Assembly (NCBI GenBank): GCA_938074045.1
Contig: CALJGI010000020.1
Span: forward strand, 1 to 64,000
Length of the DNA: 64,000 nucleotides
Origin: an uncultured Halieaceae bacterium
GTDB taxonomy: Bacteria; Pseudomonadota; Gammaproteobacteria; Pseudomonadales; Halieaceae
Direction of reading: 5' to 3'
The notes under the pieces were generated by a model. It was not told the origin of the DNA. It did no database searches and worked only from the letters and a program-made list of their open reading frames with translations. The translations under genes were made by a program, and so were the position numbers. Below, one piece after another: positions 9,443 through 17,714 of this stretch; the stretch's first letter is position 1, and each line of letters starts with the position of its first letter.

Positions 9443-9704
9443 AAGTCTTGGCTACCTTGGAAGTACTCTTTTTGATTGTGGTCCAGTCAAAACATGAGCC
9501 GGTCATTTATGATACTGATGTGGGTGAATTGACCGCCTGCAAATTAACACATGATTCTATTAACGATTTTTCTTCAGACTATTGTCTCCGTTATAGTTGC
9601 TGTATGGTAGTGGCCCGGTGAAATGGCTGATTGCGGCGACGAATTCTGAGTTGGCAGTACAATAATGCGTCATAAGTGTACCCATAAACTCGTTCAGTGA
9701 TTAT

Positions 9705-10877
9705 ATGACGAATCTGAAGAAGTGTTACAACATTGCTGATCTGCGTAAGAAAGCCCGGGCAAAATTACCGGCGCCGATATTTGATTACATCGACGGTGGC
9801 GCGGACGATGAGTGGACCTTGCGGCGCAATACAACGGCCTTTGAAGACTATCAGCTGATGCCTCGCCAGTTATGTGATATCAATCATACTGATATGAGCA
9901 GCACCTACCTGGGTTGTGAACTCAAATTACCGTTTTTTCTTGCTCCTACAGGTATGTCCCGCTTGTTTCATCATGAGAAGGAATTGGCGGCCTGTCGAGC
10001 GGCTGCTACCCATGGAACGATTTACTCTCTTTCCACGCTAGCAACAACCAGTCTGGAGGAGATTGCGGCTCTGACTAAGGCGCCCAAGATGTTTCAAGTC
10101 TATATTCTGCGGGACCGTGAGCTGACGCGGGAGTTTGTCGCCCGGTGTCGAGAGTCCGACTATCAGGCTCTCTGCCTGACCGTCGATACGGCGCTGGCAG
10201 GAAATCGGGAGCGGGATTTACGCAATGGCATGACGATGCCTCCAGAAGTGAACCTGTCCAGTTTCTTCAGCTATTGTTCCAGCGTAAATTGGCTATTCCA
10301 CTTGCTGCTGGAGCCTGAATTCAAATTGGCCAATGTGGCGCATCGGGTTGATGCCCTGGGTAAGGGTTCCATGGGATTAATCGATTATGTGAACAGCCAG
10401 TTTGATCGCACAGTCACCTGGAACGACGTGGAGTGGCTGATCCAGCAGTGGAAGGGACCTTTTGTGATTAAAGGTTTGCTGTCGATCTCAGACGTTGAGC
10501 GAGCGCGGGACATCGGTGCGAGCGCAGTCATGTTGTCTAATCATGGAGGGAGGCAACTAGATGGGACACCTGCGCCCGTTGATTGCATCGCTCCAATTCG
10601 GGATGCAGTCGGCCCAGATATTGAACTGATCGTCGACGGAGGTATCCGTAGAGGCACGCACATAGTGAAAGCCCTGGCTCTGGGTGCTGATGCCTGCTCT
10701 ATCGGTCGTCCCTATCTTTATGGGCTGGCAGCCGGTGGGGAACAGGGCGTTGATAGAAGCCTTGAGATACTGGCTTCAGAGCTCGAGCGCTCAATGGCGC
10801 TTTTGGGCTGTAGCTCTATCCAAGAGTTAGGTAGAGAACACCTGCGGCACATTCAGGAATTGCAAGCACAAACTTAA
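9705..10877 (+). CDS. FMN-dependent alpha-hydroxy-acid dehydrogenase (LldD/glycolate oxidase family)
   Basis: Oxidises an L-2-hydroxy acid to the 2-oxo acid on FMN. The protein starts with the family opening (NIADLRKKARAKLPAPIFDY, then IDGGADDE) and keeps the TIM-barrel features: FLAPTGMSRLFH, LTVDTALAGNRERDLR, and the catalytic SNHGGRQLD with His at residue 280, followed by IVDGGIRRGTHIVKALALGA for phosphate binding. The length of 390 residues is normal. The monooxygenase gene follows after about 30 bases and is probably co-transcribed. The substrate need not be lactate; many paralogues of this family oxidise mandelate, glycolate or longer hydroxy acids. Confidence 0.92.
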   Translation: MTNLKKCYNIADLRKKARAKLPAPIFDYIDGGADDEWTLRRNTTAFEDYQLMPRQLCDINHTDMSSTYLGCELKLPFFLAPTGMSRLFHHEKELAACRAAATHGTIYSLSTLATTSLEEIAALTKAPKMFQVYILRDRELTREFVARCRESDYQALCLTVDTALAGNRERDLRNGMTMPPEVNLSSFFSYCSSVNWLFHLLLEPEFKLANVAHRVDALGKGSMGLIDYVNSQFDRTVTWNDVEWLIQQWKGPFVIKGLLSISDVERARDIGASAVMLSNHGGRQLDGTPAPVDCIAPIRDAVGPDIELIVDGGIRRGTHIVKALALGADACSIGRPYLYGLAAGGEQGVDRSLEILASELERSMALLGCSSIQELGREHLRHIQELQAQT

Positions 10878-10909
10878 CCCTTTTCCGGGTTTGGATGTCA
10901 GGAGAAATC

Positions 10910-12400
10910 ATGTCTCAGAGTAACACAGGTCAGGATACCAATCGGCGGGGTGACGCCATGCGAATTGCTATTATTGGTGCCGGCCCAGCAGGTATCGCGA
11001 CCGGTCGTGAACTGCTGCAAAAAGGTTTTACTGAATTTACCATTTTTGACGCTCTGGATGCCCCCGGCGGAACCTGGCGCTTACATACCTATCCCGGGCT
11101 GGCATGTGATGTCTGGGCTCACTCCTATACGTTTTCCTATGCACCAAACCCGGACTGGACAGCCAGTTTTGTGGATCAGCCTGAGATTCAAGCCTATCTG
11201 GCTCGTTGCACAACGAAATTTGGGTTGGACTCGCACCTGAAACTCAATACTCGTATTGTGAGTGCACGGTACTTGGCCGGGGGAAGCTGGCGAGTGCGGA
11301 CAGAGTCTGGAGATGACGATGAATTTGATATTGTCATCAACGCAATGGGCAACCAGCACACACCGCTATACCCCGATGTGCCAGGCATGGATACCTTCAA
11401 GGGAGACAGTTTTCACGGTACCCGCTGGAACCATGATGTGGACCTGACCGACAAACGAGTAGTAATTGTTGGTTCCGCGGCCAGTGCTGTGCAAATTGTG
11501 CCGGAGGTTGCGCGTATAGCAAAGCACCTTACGGTATTGCAACGTTCTGCCAATTGGATCATGCCGCGTGGCAAAAAACCGTACTCCCCGGCGCGCCGAA
11601 ATTTGGTGCGCCGGTTTCCGTTTTTAATCAGTCTGACCAGAAAATGGCAGCAATTACTGATGGGGCAAGTGGAGTATGCTGTCACCATTGGCCACAAGCG
11701 AATGGAACAATTTGAGGCGATGGTGAAGAAATTTATCGCCAAGACAATCACTGATGCTGATATGCAAAAAGCGCTCGTTCCCAGCACGCCCTATGGTTGT
11801 CAGCGCGGTTTGGTGTCGGACGATTTCTACCCGGCCCTGGAGCGGGACAATGTGGACTTGATTGCGTCCGCGTTGCAGGAGGTTACGCCCACGGGTGTGA
11901 TTACCACTGATGGTCGCCAGGTCGATGCGGATGTGATTATTTTTTGCACTGGTTATCGTATTCTGGACTATGACCGTATCGAAGTGACCGGTGCCAGCGG
12001 CAAGTCACTGGCAGATACCATGGGCGGTGATCCCCGGGCACATAAAGGCATTTCCTTACCTGATTTTCCCAACTACTTTTTTGCGGTTGGCCCCAATGGA
12101 CTTGTACTCAATGTGTCGTACTTCTACTCCGCAGAACAAAATATTGCGACCATCGTCCGCTTGCTCGGTGAACTTCGACAAAGTGGGAAAAAGGCAATTG
12201 AGACGAGGAGAGATGTGTTTGAGCAATACAATGCCTGGATGGGTGAACGATTTGGTCTCTTTTCCTGGGGATCCAGCGATTGTCACAGCTATTATCGAAA
12301 TGCAGCGGGGCATGCACCTTTCTTGTTCCCCGGAAATTTCAAGGAATACCAGCGCCTGCACGCAGAGTGTGACCTCCAAGAGTATGAACTCATTGAATGA
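10910..12400 (+). CDS. Flavin-dependent monooxygenase, Baeyer-Villiger type
   Basis: NADPH/FAD monooxygenase of the FMO/BVMO class. The FAD Rossmann motif IIGAGPAGIATG sits at about residues 21-32. The BVMO fingerprint FxGxxxHxxxW appears as FKGDSFHGTRWN, and a second nucleotide-binding turn is VVIVGSAASAVQIV. I chose the ATG at 10910, which has AGGAGAAATC just upstream; ATG 10895 would add five residues, and ATG 10958 would begin right at the Rossmann fold. BVMOs insert oxygen next to ketones, including steroid and cyclic ketones, but the substrate here is unknown. It ends facing the methyltransferase gene, with a hairpin between them. Confidence 0.87.
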   Translation: MSQSNTGQDTNRRGDAMRIAIIGAGPAGIATGRELLQKGFTEFTIFDALDAPGGTWRLHTYPGLACDVWAHSYTFSYAPNPDWTASFVDQPEIQAYLARCTTKFGLDSHLKLNTRIVSARYLAGGSWRVRTESGDDDEFDIVINAMGNQHTPLYPDVPGMDTFKGDSFHGTRWNHDVDLTDKRVVIVGSAASAVQIVPEVARIAKHLTVLQRSANWIMPRGKKPYSPARRNLVRRFPFLISLTRKWQQLLMGQVEYAVTIGHKRMEQFEAMVKKFIAKTITDADMQKALVPSTPYGCQRGLVSDDFYPALERDNVDLIASALQEVTPTGVITTDGRQVDADVIIFCTGYRILDYDRIEVTGASGKSLADTMGGDPRAHKGISLPDFPNYFFAVGPNGLVLNVSYFYSAEQNIATIVRLLGELRQSGKKAIETRRDVFEQYNAWMGERFGLFSWGSSDCHSYYRNAAGHAPFLFPGNFKEYQRLHAECDLQEYELIE

Positions 12401-12407
12401 GACAATG

Positions 12408-13043
12408 TTAAGGCCTTATTAACCAGGCCTTTTCAAGGGCTTCGCAGCGACCCTTCAGTCCGCCAGGTACAGAGTCGCAGGAGAGTTGCCTGATGGCGCT
12501 GGCTGAGGCATACCTGCTCCTTACCTCGTCATCTGAAATAGAAAACGGCGGACCTTTCATTTCTCGTTGATCGTAATCCAATGTGACGAGAAGTTGCGGT
12601 GCTGACTGGCTTAGAGAAAGTATATGCGGAACATAGAGTGTACGAGTCTGCTCGGGTAGCGCTACAAGTGCTGCCCGGTCATACACCGCATCAACATGAC
12701 CCAGATCCGCACTGGTTAGATCAAACAAATCACCCACGAAAATATCAAGGTTATCTGCTGTGAAATGCAGGTAATCTTCAGTGGTTTCCATGTTGGGTGT
12801 AAGTCCCAGCCCCGCAAATAAATCGGTCACTGCCACGTGACTGAGTTCACATCCCACTACCCTTTGCCCCCGAGCTAACAGCCACCCGATATCCATCGTC
12901 TTACCGCAAAGTGGAACAAACATCCGCCCACCCTCTGTTAACGGAAGCTGATCGATATGACGACATAAAAGAGGGTTAACGACTTCTTCATGAAATCCAA
13001 TTTCGTTGCGATCCCATTTTTCCAGCCAAAAATCTCGATGCAT
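12408..13043 (-). CDS. tpm: Thiopurine S-methyltransferase-like SAM methyltransferase
   Basis: SAM-dependent methyltransferase of the bacterial TPMT family. The typical opening FWLEKWDRNEIGFHE is followed by VPLCGKTMDIGWLLARG (SAM motif I, with the family's LCGK) and GCELS, then the conserved AVYDRAALVALP segment. I start it at the ATG at 13043, so that it begins MHRDFW as in relatives; an upstream ATG at 13058 adds five residues. In bacteria these enzymes methylate selenium, tellurium or sulfur compounds, so the TPMT name reflects homology only. It precedes neither the HIT nor the TetR gene closely enough to prove an operon, though all three share the strand. Confidence 0.88.
   Translation of the reverse strand: MHRDFWLEKWDRNEIGFHEEVVNPLLCRHIDQLPLTEGGRMFVPLCGKTMDIGWLLARGQRVVGCELSHVAVTDLFAGLGLTPNMETTEDYLHFTADNLDIFVGDLFDLTSADLGHVDAVYDRAALVALPEQTRTLYVPHILSLSQSAPQLLVTLDYDQREMKGPPFSISDDEVRSRYASASAIRQLSCDSVPGGLKGRCEALEKAWLIRP
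12410..12433. terminator. Possible bidirectional hairpin between convergent genes
   Basis: Arms AAGGCCT (12410-12416) and AGGCCTT (12425-12431) are perfect complements around an 8-base loop and run into a short T stretch on the plus strand. The hairpin sits just past the monooxygenase stop and overlaps the 3' end of the convergent methyltransferase gene. The stem is only 7 bp, so this is a moderate-to-weak call. Confidence 0.45.
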
Positions 13044-13110
13044 TGGGTGCCTCACCACTCGTCATTTTTGCGCTTTTTATACGATGGGTCCGGGTGCAGT
13101 GGGCATCGAT

Positions 13111-13536
13111 CTAGAGCGTCTGCAATCCGGTGTTCTCTATCAGCTGCTGCTGCCACAGAGCGATGGTTTCCGTATCGTATTCTGGACCTGATTCTAGATT
13201 ACCCCAGACCGGGGCGGGCCAACAGGCGTCAGTTTTTGAACGGCCGATAACATGTAAGTGCAGTTGGGGAACAAGATTACCTATGGCGCCAAAATTGATG
13301 CGGGGGTAGCCCAACACATTTTTTACAAACCCTGCGACAGACTGACTTTCCAGCACAGCAGCGTGCATCGCTGCGGGTGGCATGTCCAGAAAATCGATCA
13401 GATCCGTATCGGGTACCAGAATGAACCAGGGGAGGGTGGCGTTTTTGTTGATGAGCAGTATGCATTGCTCGTAACAACCCATTATGTGGCATTCGCCTTT
13501 AAGTTGTGGGTGTAGCTGGCGGGTAAGGGTTGCCAT
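13111..13536 (-). CDS. HIT family nucleotide-binding protein
   Basis: Histidine-triad protein that probably hydrolyses or binds a nucleotide phosphate. The C-terminal signature reads QLHLHVIGR, with His93 and His95; the first position of the strict H-x-H-x-H triad is Gln. LPWFILVPDT and FGAIGNLVPQ are typical of a proteobacterial HIT subfamily, as is WPAPVWG after the triad. The length of 141 residues is normal. It starts 3 bases after the TetR gene stop, so the two are likely co-transcribed, although HIT genes are usually housekeeping and the link may be incidental. Confidence 0.86.
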   Translation of the reverse strand: MATLTRQLHPQLKGECHIMGCYEQCILLINKNATLPWFILVPDTDLIDFLDMPPAAMHAAVLESQSVAGFVKNVLGYPRINFGAIGNLVPQLHLHVIGRSKTDACWPAPVWGNLESGPEYDTETIALWQQQLIENTGLQTL

Positions 13537-13539
13537 GGC

Positions 13540-14148
13540 TTATCCTGAATCGAGCATGATGGATTCTATGCCATTACAGAGCGTATCCACAAAGGCGTCC
13601 CATTCGATAGCCTGGTTATTAGTCAGTGCCGCCGCCATTCCATGGTGTAGCATCGATTGAATGAGCAGCAATTTCCCACGCAATTGCTGTGGGTTACGGG
13701 ATGGCGTAATTCGTGCAAAAAGCTTCGTTAATTGTACTACTTCTGGCATTCCCTCCTGCCTTTGCGGGGCAATATGGGTAAGTGGGGGTGAAGTCAACAA
13801 TTGACAGCTTATCAAGAGAAATGCCAGTGCATTCGGGTTCCCGCGGACATGTTCCGCGACGGGGTGAACAAATATCTCGACTAGTTGCCGCATTGACGGG
13901 ACCTGGCCCTCCTGCAGTACGTCGAGCATGTGCTGCCTGCGCTCCCCGATCATCTGAGTGTGCCGGTCCAGTACAGCGTTGACCAGGTTGGTCTTGTCAC
14001 CGAAGTGGTATTGGGCTGCATTACGATTCTTTTGCTCGGCGGTTCTACTGATGTCCAGTAAACCGACATTGTCTATTCCGCGCTCTGCGAATAACTTCTC
14101 GGCCGCGTCTATCAACATGCGCCTTGTTTCAAGTGTGTCTTTTCGCAC
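13540..14148 (-). CDS. TetR family transcriptional regulator
   Basis: One-component repressor. The N-terminal helix-turn-helix spans about residues 8-55: LIDAAEKLFAERGIDNVGL, then a recognition-helix region ending AAQYHFGDKTNLV, the usual YYHFxxKxxL position. The rest is the variable ligand-binding helical domain, with no recognisable ligand. It is transcribed away from the MBL-hydrolase/sulfotransferase operon, with 134 bases between the two starts, and that spacer contains two dyads (next entry). Regulation of that operon and of itself is a reasonable inference from this geometry. Confidence 0.88.
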   Translation of the reverse strand: MRKDTLETRRMLIDAAEKLFAERGIDNVGLLDISRTAEQKNRNAAQYHFGDKTNLVNAVLDRHTQMIGERRQHMLDVLQEGQVPSMRQLVEIFVHPVAEHVRGNPNALAFLLISCQLLTSPPLTHIAPQRQEGMPEVVQLTKLFARITPSRNPQQLRGKLLLIQSMLHHGMAAALTNNQAIEWDAFVDTLCNGIESIMLDSG

Positions 14149-14229
14149 TGGTCTGCTCTTGAGACTGTGAATCGTCGGGTTCAGCCTTCTAGACTAGCAT
14201 ATAAGAACGAATCATTAAGTTAACGCTTT

Positions 14230-14258
14230 CTGATTAAGTCAGAGTATAGTTAATACTC
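14230..14258. promoter_or_regulatory. Candidate TetR operators in the divergent promoter region
   Basis: Two abutting inverted repeats share the G at 14242. The first is CTGATTAAGTCAG (14230-14242; arms CTGA/TCAG, 5-base spacer). The second is GAGTATAGTTAATACTC (14242-14258; perfect 6-base arms, 5-base spacer). They lie between the divergent TetR and MBL-hydrolase genes, 25 bases before the latter's ATG, where a repressor would block its promoter. The dyads are seen directly; operator function is inferred. Confidence 0.5.
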
Positions 14259-14282
14259 AAGTTTTATATCAGGTGATTCAAT

Positions 14283-15599
14283 ATGGGTAATCGTGGTGAA
14301 CCTCTCTACAAATCTCGTCCGCATGCACCGGAGGCCGCACGATTTGGAAGATGTGAACGGATCAATGATTTCATCTGTATGTCAGAGGGAAATTCAAATT
14401 CGTATCTTATCGAGACCAGCGAAGGCAATGTCCTGGTTAACACCGGTATGGGGTTTGAAGCACCGGTGCATGAGAAAAACTATCAAGATTTGCTGGGGCA
14501 GAGTGACCTGAGCATCCGCTATATCATTTTTACTCAGGGTCATGTCGATCATGTAGGTGGTACCCGCTATTTTCGAGAAAATAACCCACTTGCAGAAGTG
14601 GTAGCCACAGCAGACAACCCGGAGCACCAGCAATATGATGCGCGTCTGCAATCTTTCCGTTCATCTCGCTCGGCATTTCGATTTCTCGACTCCTTTACCC
14701 AGCTTTTTAGATACTATGCCGATTCCGGATATAAAGACTTTCCAGCGCAGGATCGCCCGGAAATAGATATTGGCTTCGATGACGAATTTTCGTTTGTACT
14801 CGGTGGGCTTGAAATCATCTGTATGGCGCAACCAGGAGCGGAGACTAACGATTCGCTGATCATCTGGCTCCCTGAGCAGAGTATATGCCTGACCGGCAAC
14901 CTGTTCGGTTGCCCCTTTGGCCACTTCCCTAATCTGGTGACCATCCGTGGAGACAGGTACCGCGATGCACTGGTTTGCGCGGCGGCGGCGCAAAGGGTGT
15001 TGGAACTGCATCCGGATATTATTCTGTATGGCCATCACGCACCGGTCACGGGTGCTGATGTGATTAAGCGCGAAGTATCCGCGTTTCGTGATGCCACTCT
15101 GTACGTACACGACGAGACCGTTGCCGGGATGAATGCCGGCAAGTCCGTATATACCCTGATGAATGAGATTGCGCTACCTCCTGAATTTGAAGTTGGGCAG
15201 GGCTATGGCAAGGTAGCCTGGGGTGTTCGAGCCATCTGGGAACATTATGCGGGTTGGTTTCATCACAGTTCGACAACCGAGTTGTACAGCGTTCCAACCT
15301 CGGTCATCAGTAGTGATCTGGTCGAATTGGCGGGGCCTGATGCGCTGGTGCAACGAGCCCGTGAACGATTTACTGATCGTGAGCCCGAAGCTGCACTGCA
15401 CTTGCTGGATGTTGTTCTGCAGGTTTGTCCGGATCATGATAGTGCGAAACAATTGTCCGTTGTCGTGCATAAGTCGCTGCTGGAAGATGCTCGCACTTTT
15501 TGTGTAACGGGCAATTTTTGGCTCGAGGGCTGGTTGGAGCATCAGCTTAAAATACTGGGCGGAGATACTGCCGGGTCGCTGTCCGAGATAATCAGGTAA
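14283..15599 (+). CDS. MBL-fold metallo-hydrolase, alkylsulfatase-like
   Basis: Metallo-beta-lactamase-fold protein related to type III (SdsA1-like) alkylsulfatases by architecture: an MBL domain of about 260 residues, then a helical region resembling the dimerisation domain and a short C-terminal part. The metal motif reads TQGHVDHVGG, with His87, Asp89 and His90; the first His of HxHxDH is Gln85. Glu187 in PGAETND fits a metal ligand, while LTGNLFG has Gly where SdsA1-type proteins have a Glu (comparison from memory). YGHHAPVTG supplies the late His. It leads the operon containing two sulfotransferases, so a sulfate-ester substrate is plausible, but another ester or thioester is possible. 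Confidence 0.82.
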   Translation: MGNRGEPLYKSRPHAPEAARFGRCERINDFICMSEGNSNSYLIETSEGNVLVNTGMGFEAPVHEKNYQDLLGQSDLSIRYIIFTQGHVDHVGGTRYFRENNPLAEVVATADNPEHQQYDARLQSFRSSRSAFRFLDSFTQLFRYYADSGYKDFPAQDRPEIDIGFDDEFSFVLGGLEIICMAQPGAETNDSLIIWLPEQSICLTGNLFGCPFGHFPNLVTIRGDRYRDALVCAAAAQRVLELHPDIILYGHHAPVTGADVIKREVSAFRDATLYVHDETVAGMNAGKSVYTLMNEIALPPEFEVGQGYGKVAWGVRAIWEHYAGWFHHSSTTELYSVPTSVISSDLVELAGPDALVQRARERFTDREPEAALHLLDVVLQVCPDHDSAKQLSVVVHKSLLEDARTFCVTGNFWLEGWLEHQLKILGGDTAGSLSEIIR

Positions 15600-15637
15600 T
15601 CATCCATTCGGATTCCAGTGGCAGGAGAGATAGAAAA

Positions 15638-16894
15638 ATGGAGAAAATCAGAATCGAGGACCTGGCCAATCCGGTGCTCAGCGATCTGCAGAAGCAGGTT
15701 CTTGCCTACGGGGAAACGCTGACAGTTGACTTCGACAGGGCGGGAATTTTAAGCGAAGCCACCGAAGAAGTGGGAATGAGTGACTTTGGTAAGCCGGATT
15801 TTCTTGGGCGGCTGGATCTTATTTGCGAGGAGTGGGGGTCAGATGCAGAATTGACTGGCATAGGTCGCTACAGCCTGCGCAGCAGGCTGGTGGGATACGC
15901 CAGAAATAGACTACTGATCCAGGATATTCTCAACAGACATCCGGAAATTCGGCAAATAGAAATTGCGAAACCTATCATAGTTGTTGGCTTGCCCCGCTCA
16001 GGTACCACGCATCTGCTCAACCTACTGGCGGCGGATTCCAGATTACGTGCCATGCCACTGTGGGAGTCATATGAACCGGTACCCAGACCAGGTGAACAGC
16101 CCGGGGCCGGGGAGGTGGATCCCCGTTATCAACGTTGTGCCGATCAGTGGGAAATGATGCAGCAAACAGCGCCACATCTGGCAGCGATGCATCCCATGGA
16201 TCCGGATCACATCAATGAAGAAACCGAACTGATGCTTTCCAATTTTGCCTCATACAACTTTGAGTGGTTTACGCATTCTCCGCGGTATCGAGATCATTAT
16301 TATGCCATGGAGCAATTACCGCACTACGAATACATGAAAACTGTGATTCAGGTTATGCAGTTTCAGCAGACAGCGGACAGACCCAGGCAATGGGTATTGA
16401 AATCCCCGATGCACCTGGAGAATCTGCCCGAGTTACAGCAGGTCTTTCCAGACGCGACTTTCGTGGTTACCCACCGGGATCCGGTGTCGGTTATTCAATC
16501 TACTATAACCATGCTCGCCTACGGTCAGCGGCTCAATCGAACTCGAGTGCTTATCGCCGAGCTATTGGAGTACTGGGTGGATCGTATAGAACACCTGCTG
16601 AAAGCCTGCGTAGCACAGCGCCAATATCTGCCACCGGAGCAATCGATCGATGTGCCGTTTCATGAGTTCATGGCCGATGACATGGGGATGGTAGAGAAAA
16701 TTTATGCGCGTACTGATCTGAGGCTGACTACAGCCGCTCGGGCTGAAATGTCAGACTTCATCCAGGCGCATCCGCGCGGTAAGCACGGTAGTATGGTCTA
16801 TGATCTGGCCGGGGATTTTGGTGCAGACCCAGCTGCTTTGCGCAGGCGTTTCCAGTTCTATTATGATGCCTTCCCGGTGCGTGTTGAAGGTTAG
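15638..16894 (+). CDS. Sulfotransferase family protein (first copy)
   Basis: Predicted PAPS-dependent transfer of a sulfuryl group to a hydroxyl or amine. The 5'-phosphosulfate loop is IVVGLPRSGTTHLLNLL (residues 114-130, core GLPRSGTT 117-124). The 3'-phosphate region is FVVTHRDPVSVIQST. WVLKSPMHLENL and the C-terminal HPRGKHG block are typical of the bacterial Sulfotransfer_3-like family. A ribosome site AGGAGAG precedes the ATG. The gene lies 38 bases after the MBL hydrolase and 36 before the SDR, all on one strand. Its paralogue closes the operon, so the two may sulfate different positions or different acceptors (inference). The acceptor is unknown. Confidence 0.88.
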   Translation: MEKIRIEDLANPVLSDLQKQVLAYGETLTVDFDRAGILSEATEEVGMSDFGKPDFLGRLDLICEEWGSDAELTGIGRYSLRSRLVGYARNRLLIQDILNRHPEIRQIEIAKPIIVVGLPRSGTTHLLNLLAADSRLRAMPLWESYEPVPRPGEQPGAGEVDPRYQRCADQWEMMQQTAPHLAAMHPMDPDHINEETELMLSNFASYNFEWFTHSPRYRDHYYAMEQLPHYEYMKTVIQVMQFQQTADRPRQWVLKSPMHLENLPELQQVFPDATFVVTHRDPVSVIQSTITMLAYGQRLNRTRVLIAELLEYWVDRIEHLLKACVAQRQYLPPEQSIDVPFHEFMADDMGMVEKIYARTDLRLTTAARAEMSDFIQAHPRGKHGSMVYDLAGDFGADPAALRRRFQFYYDAFPVRVEG

Positions 16895-16930
16895 GTGTAC
16901 GGTACGGATATTCCGAGAGTGGCAGGTTAA

Positions 16931-17683
16931 ATGGCAAAAGGTACGGCGACATACGACTTTGAAGATGCGAGAGTGCTCGTAACCGGTGGTACCAGTGGCA
17001 TAGGTCTGGCTACGGCAAAGGCGTTTAAGGATGCCGGTGCTCAGGTGGTTATTACCGGTACGCGAACTACATCGACGGATTACGATATCGATCTGAGTGG
17101 GCTGACTTATCGTCAGCTGGACATTGAAAATACGGTAGAAATTCTGGCGTTGGCTGATGGTCTCGATGGACTCGACGTGCTGGTTAATAATGCCGGGTCG
17201 GTAAGAATCGCCGCTCCAGATGAGGCGATCGACGCCTTTGAGCAAATGGTTCGCCAGCACCTGTTCGCAGCTCATCACCTGTCAGACGCGTGCCTGGAAT
17301 TATTGACTCAGAGCTCTCTTCCTGGAGGCGCCAGTGTTGTCGGTATTGCCTCTCTGACGTCCTACATGGCCAATCCATTCGCACCGGGATACGGGGCCGG
17401 TAAGGCTGGTATGATGCAATTGGCGCGATCTCAGGCGACGCTGTGGGCACCCCGGGGAATTCGCAGTAATTGCGTTGCGGCAGGCAATACGGCAACGCGA
17501 ATGACCGCGCCAATGGTAGAAATGGAAGCTTTGAGTGCGACTATGATGGAACGCACCGCGTTGAAGCGCTGGGGACAGCCCGAGGAAATTGCCGATGCGG
17601 TATTATTTTTGTCCTCTGATCGGGCCGCATTTATCACGGGTGAAACTGTCTTGGTTGATGGCGGTTACCTGTTCAATATGTAA
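16931..17683 (+). CDS. Short-chain dehydrogenase/reductase
   Basis: Classical SDR that interconverts an alcohol and a ketone with NAD(P)H. The cofactor turn is TGGTSGIG (residues 18-25), followed by LVNNAGS (84-90) and the catalytic pair Tyr154/Lys158 in YGAGKAG, with Ser in the IASLTS segment before it. The C-terminal GETVLVDGGY is the usual SDR end. The length of 250 residues is typical. It sits between the first sulfotransferase and the DUF1214 gene, suggesting that a hydroxyl group is made or removed in the same pathway as sulfation. Confidence 0.9.
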   Translation: MAKGTATYDFEDARVLVTGGTSGIGLATAKAFKDAGAQVVITGTRTTSTDYDIDLSGLTYRQLDIENTVEILALADGLDGLDVLVNNAGSVRIAAPDEAIDAFEQMVRQHLFAAHHLSDACLELLTQSSLPGGASVVGIASLTSYMANPFAPGYGAGKAGMMQLARSQATLWAPRGIRSNCVAAGNTATRMTAPMVEMEALSATMMERTALKRWGQPEEIADAVLFLSSDRAAFITGETVLVDGGYLFNM

Positions 17684-17714
17684 CGCTGATTGTACGTAAA
17701 CAGGGAGAGAGAAA

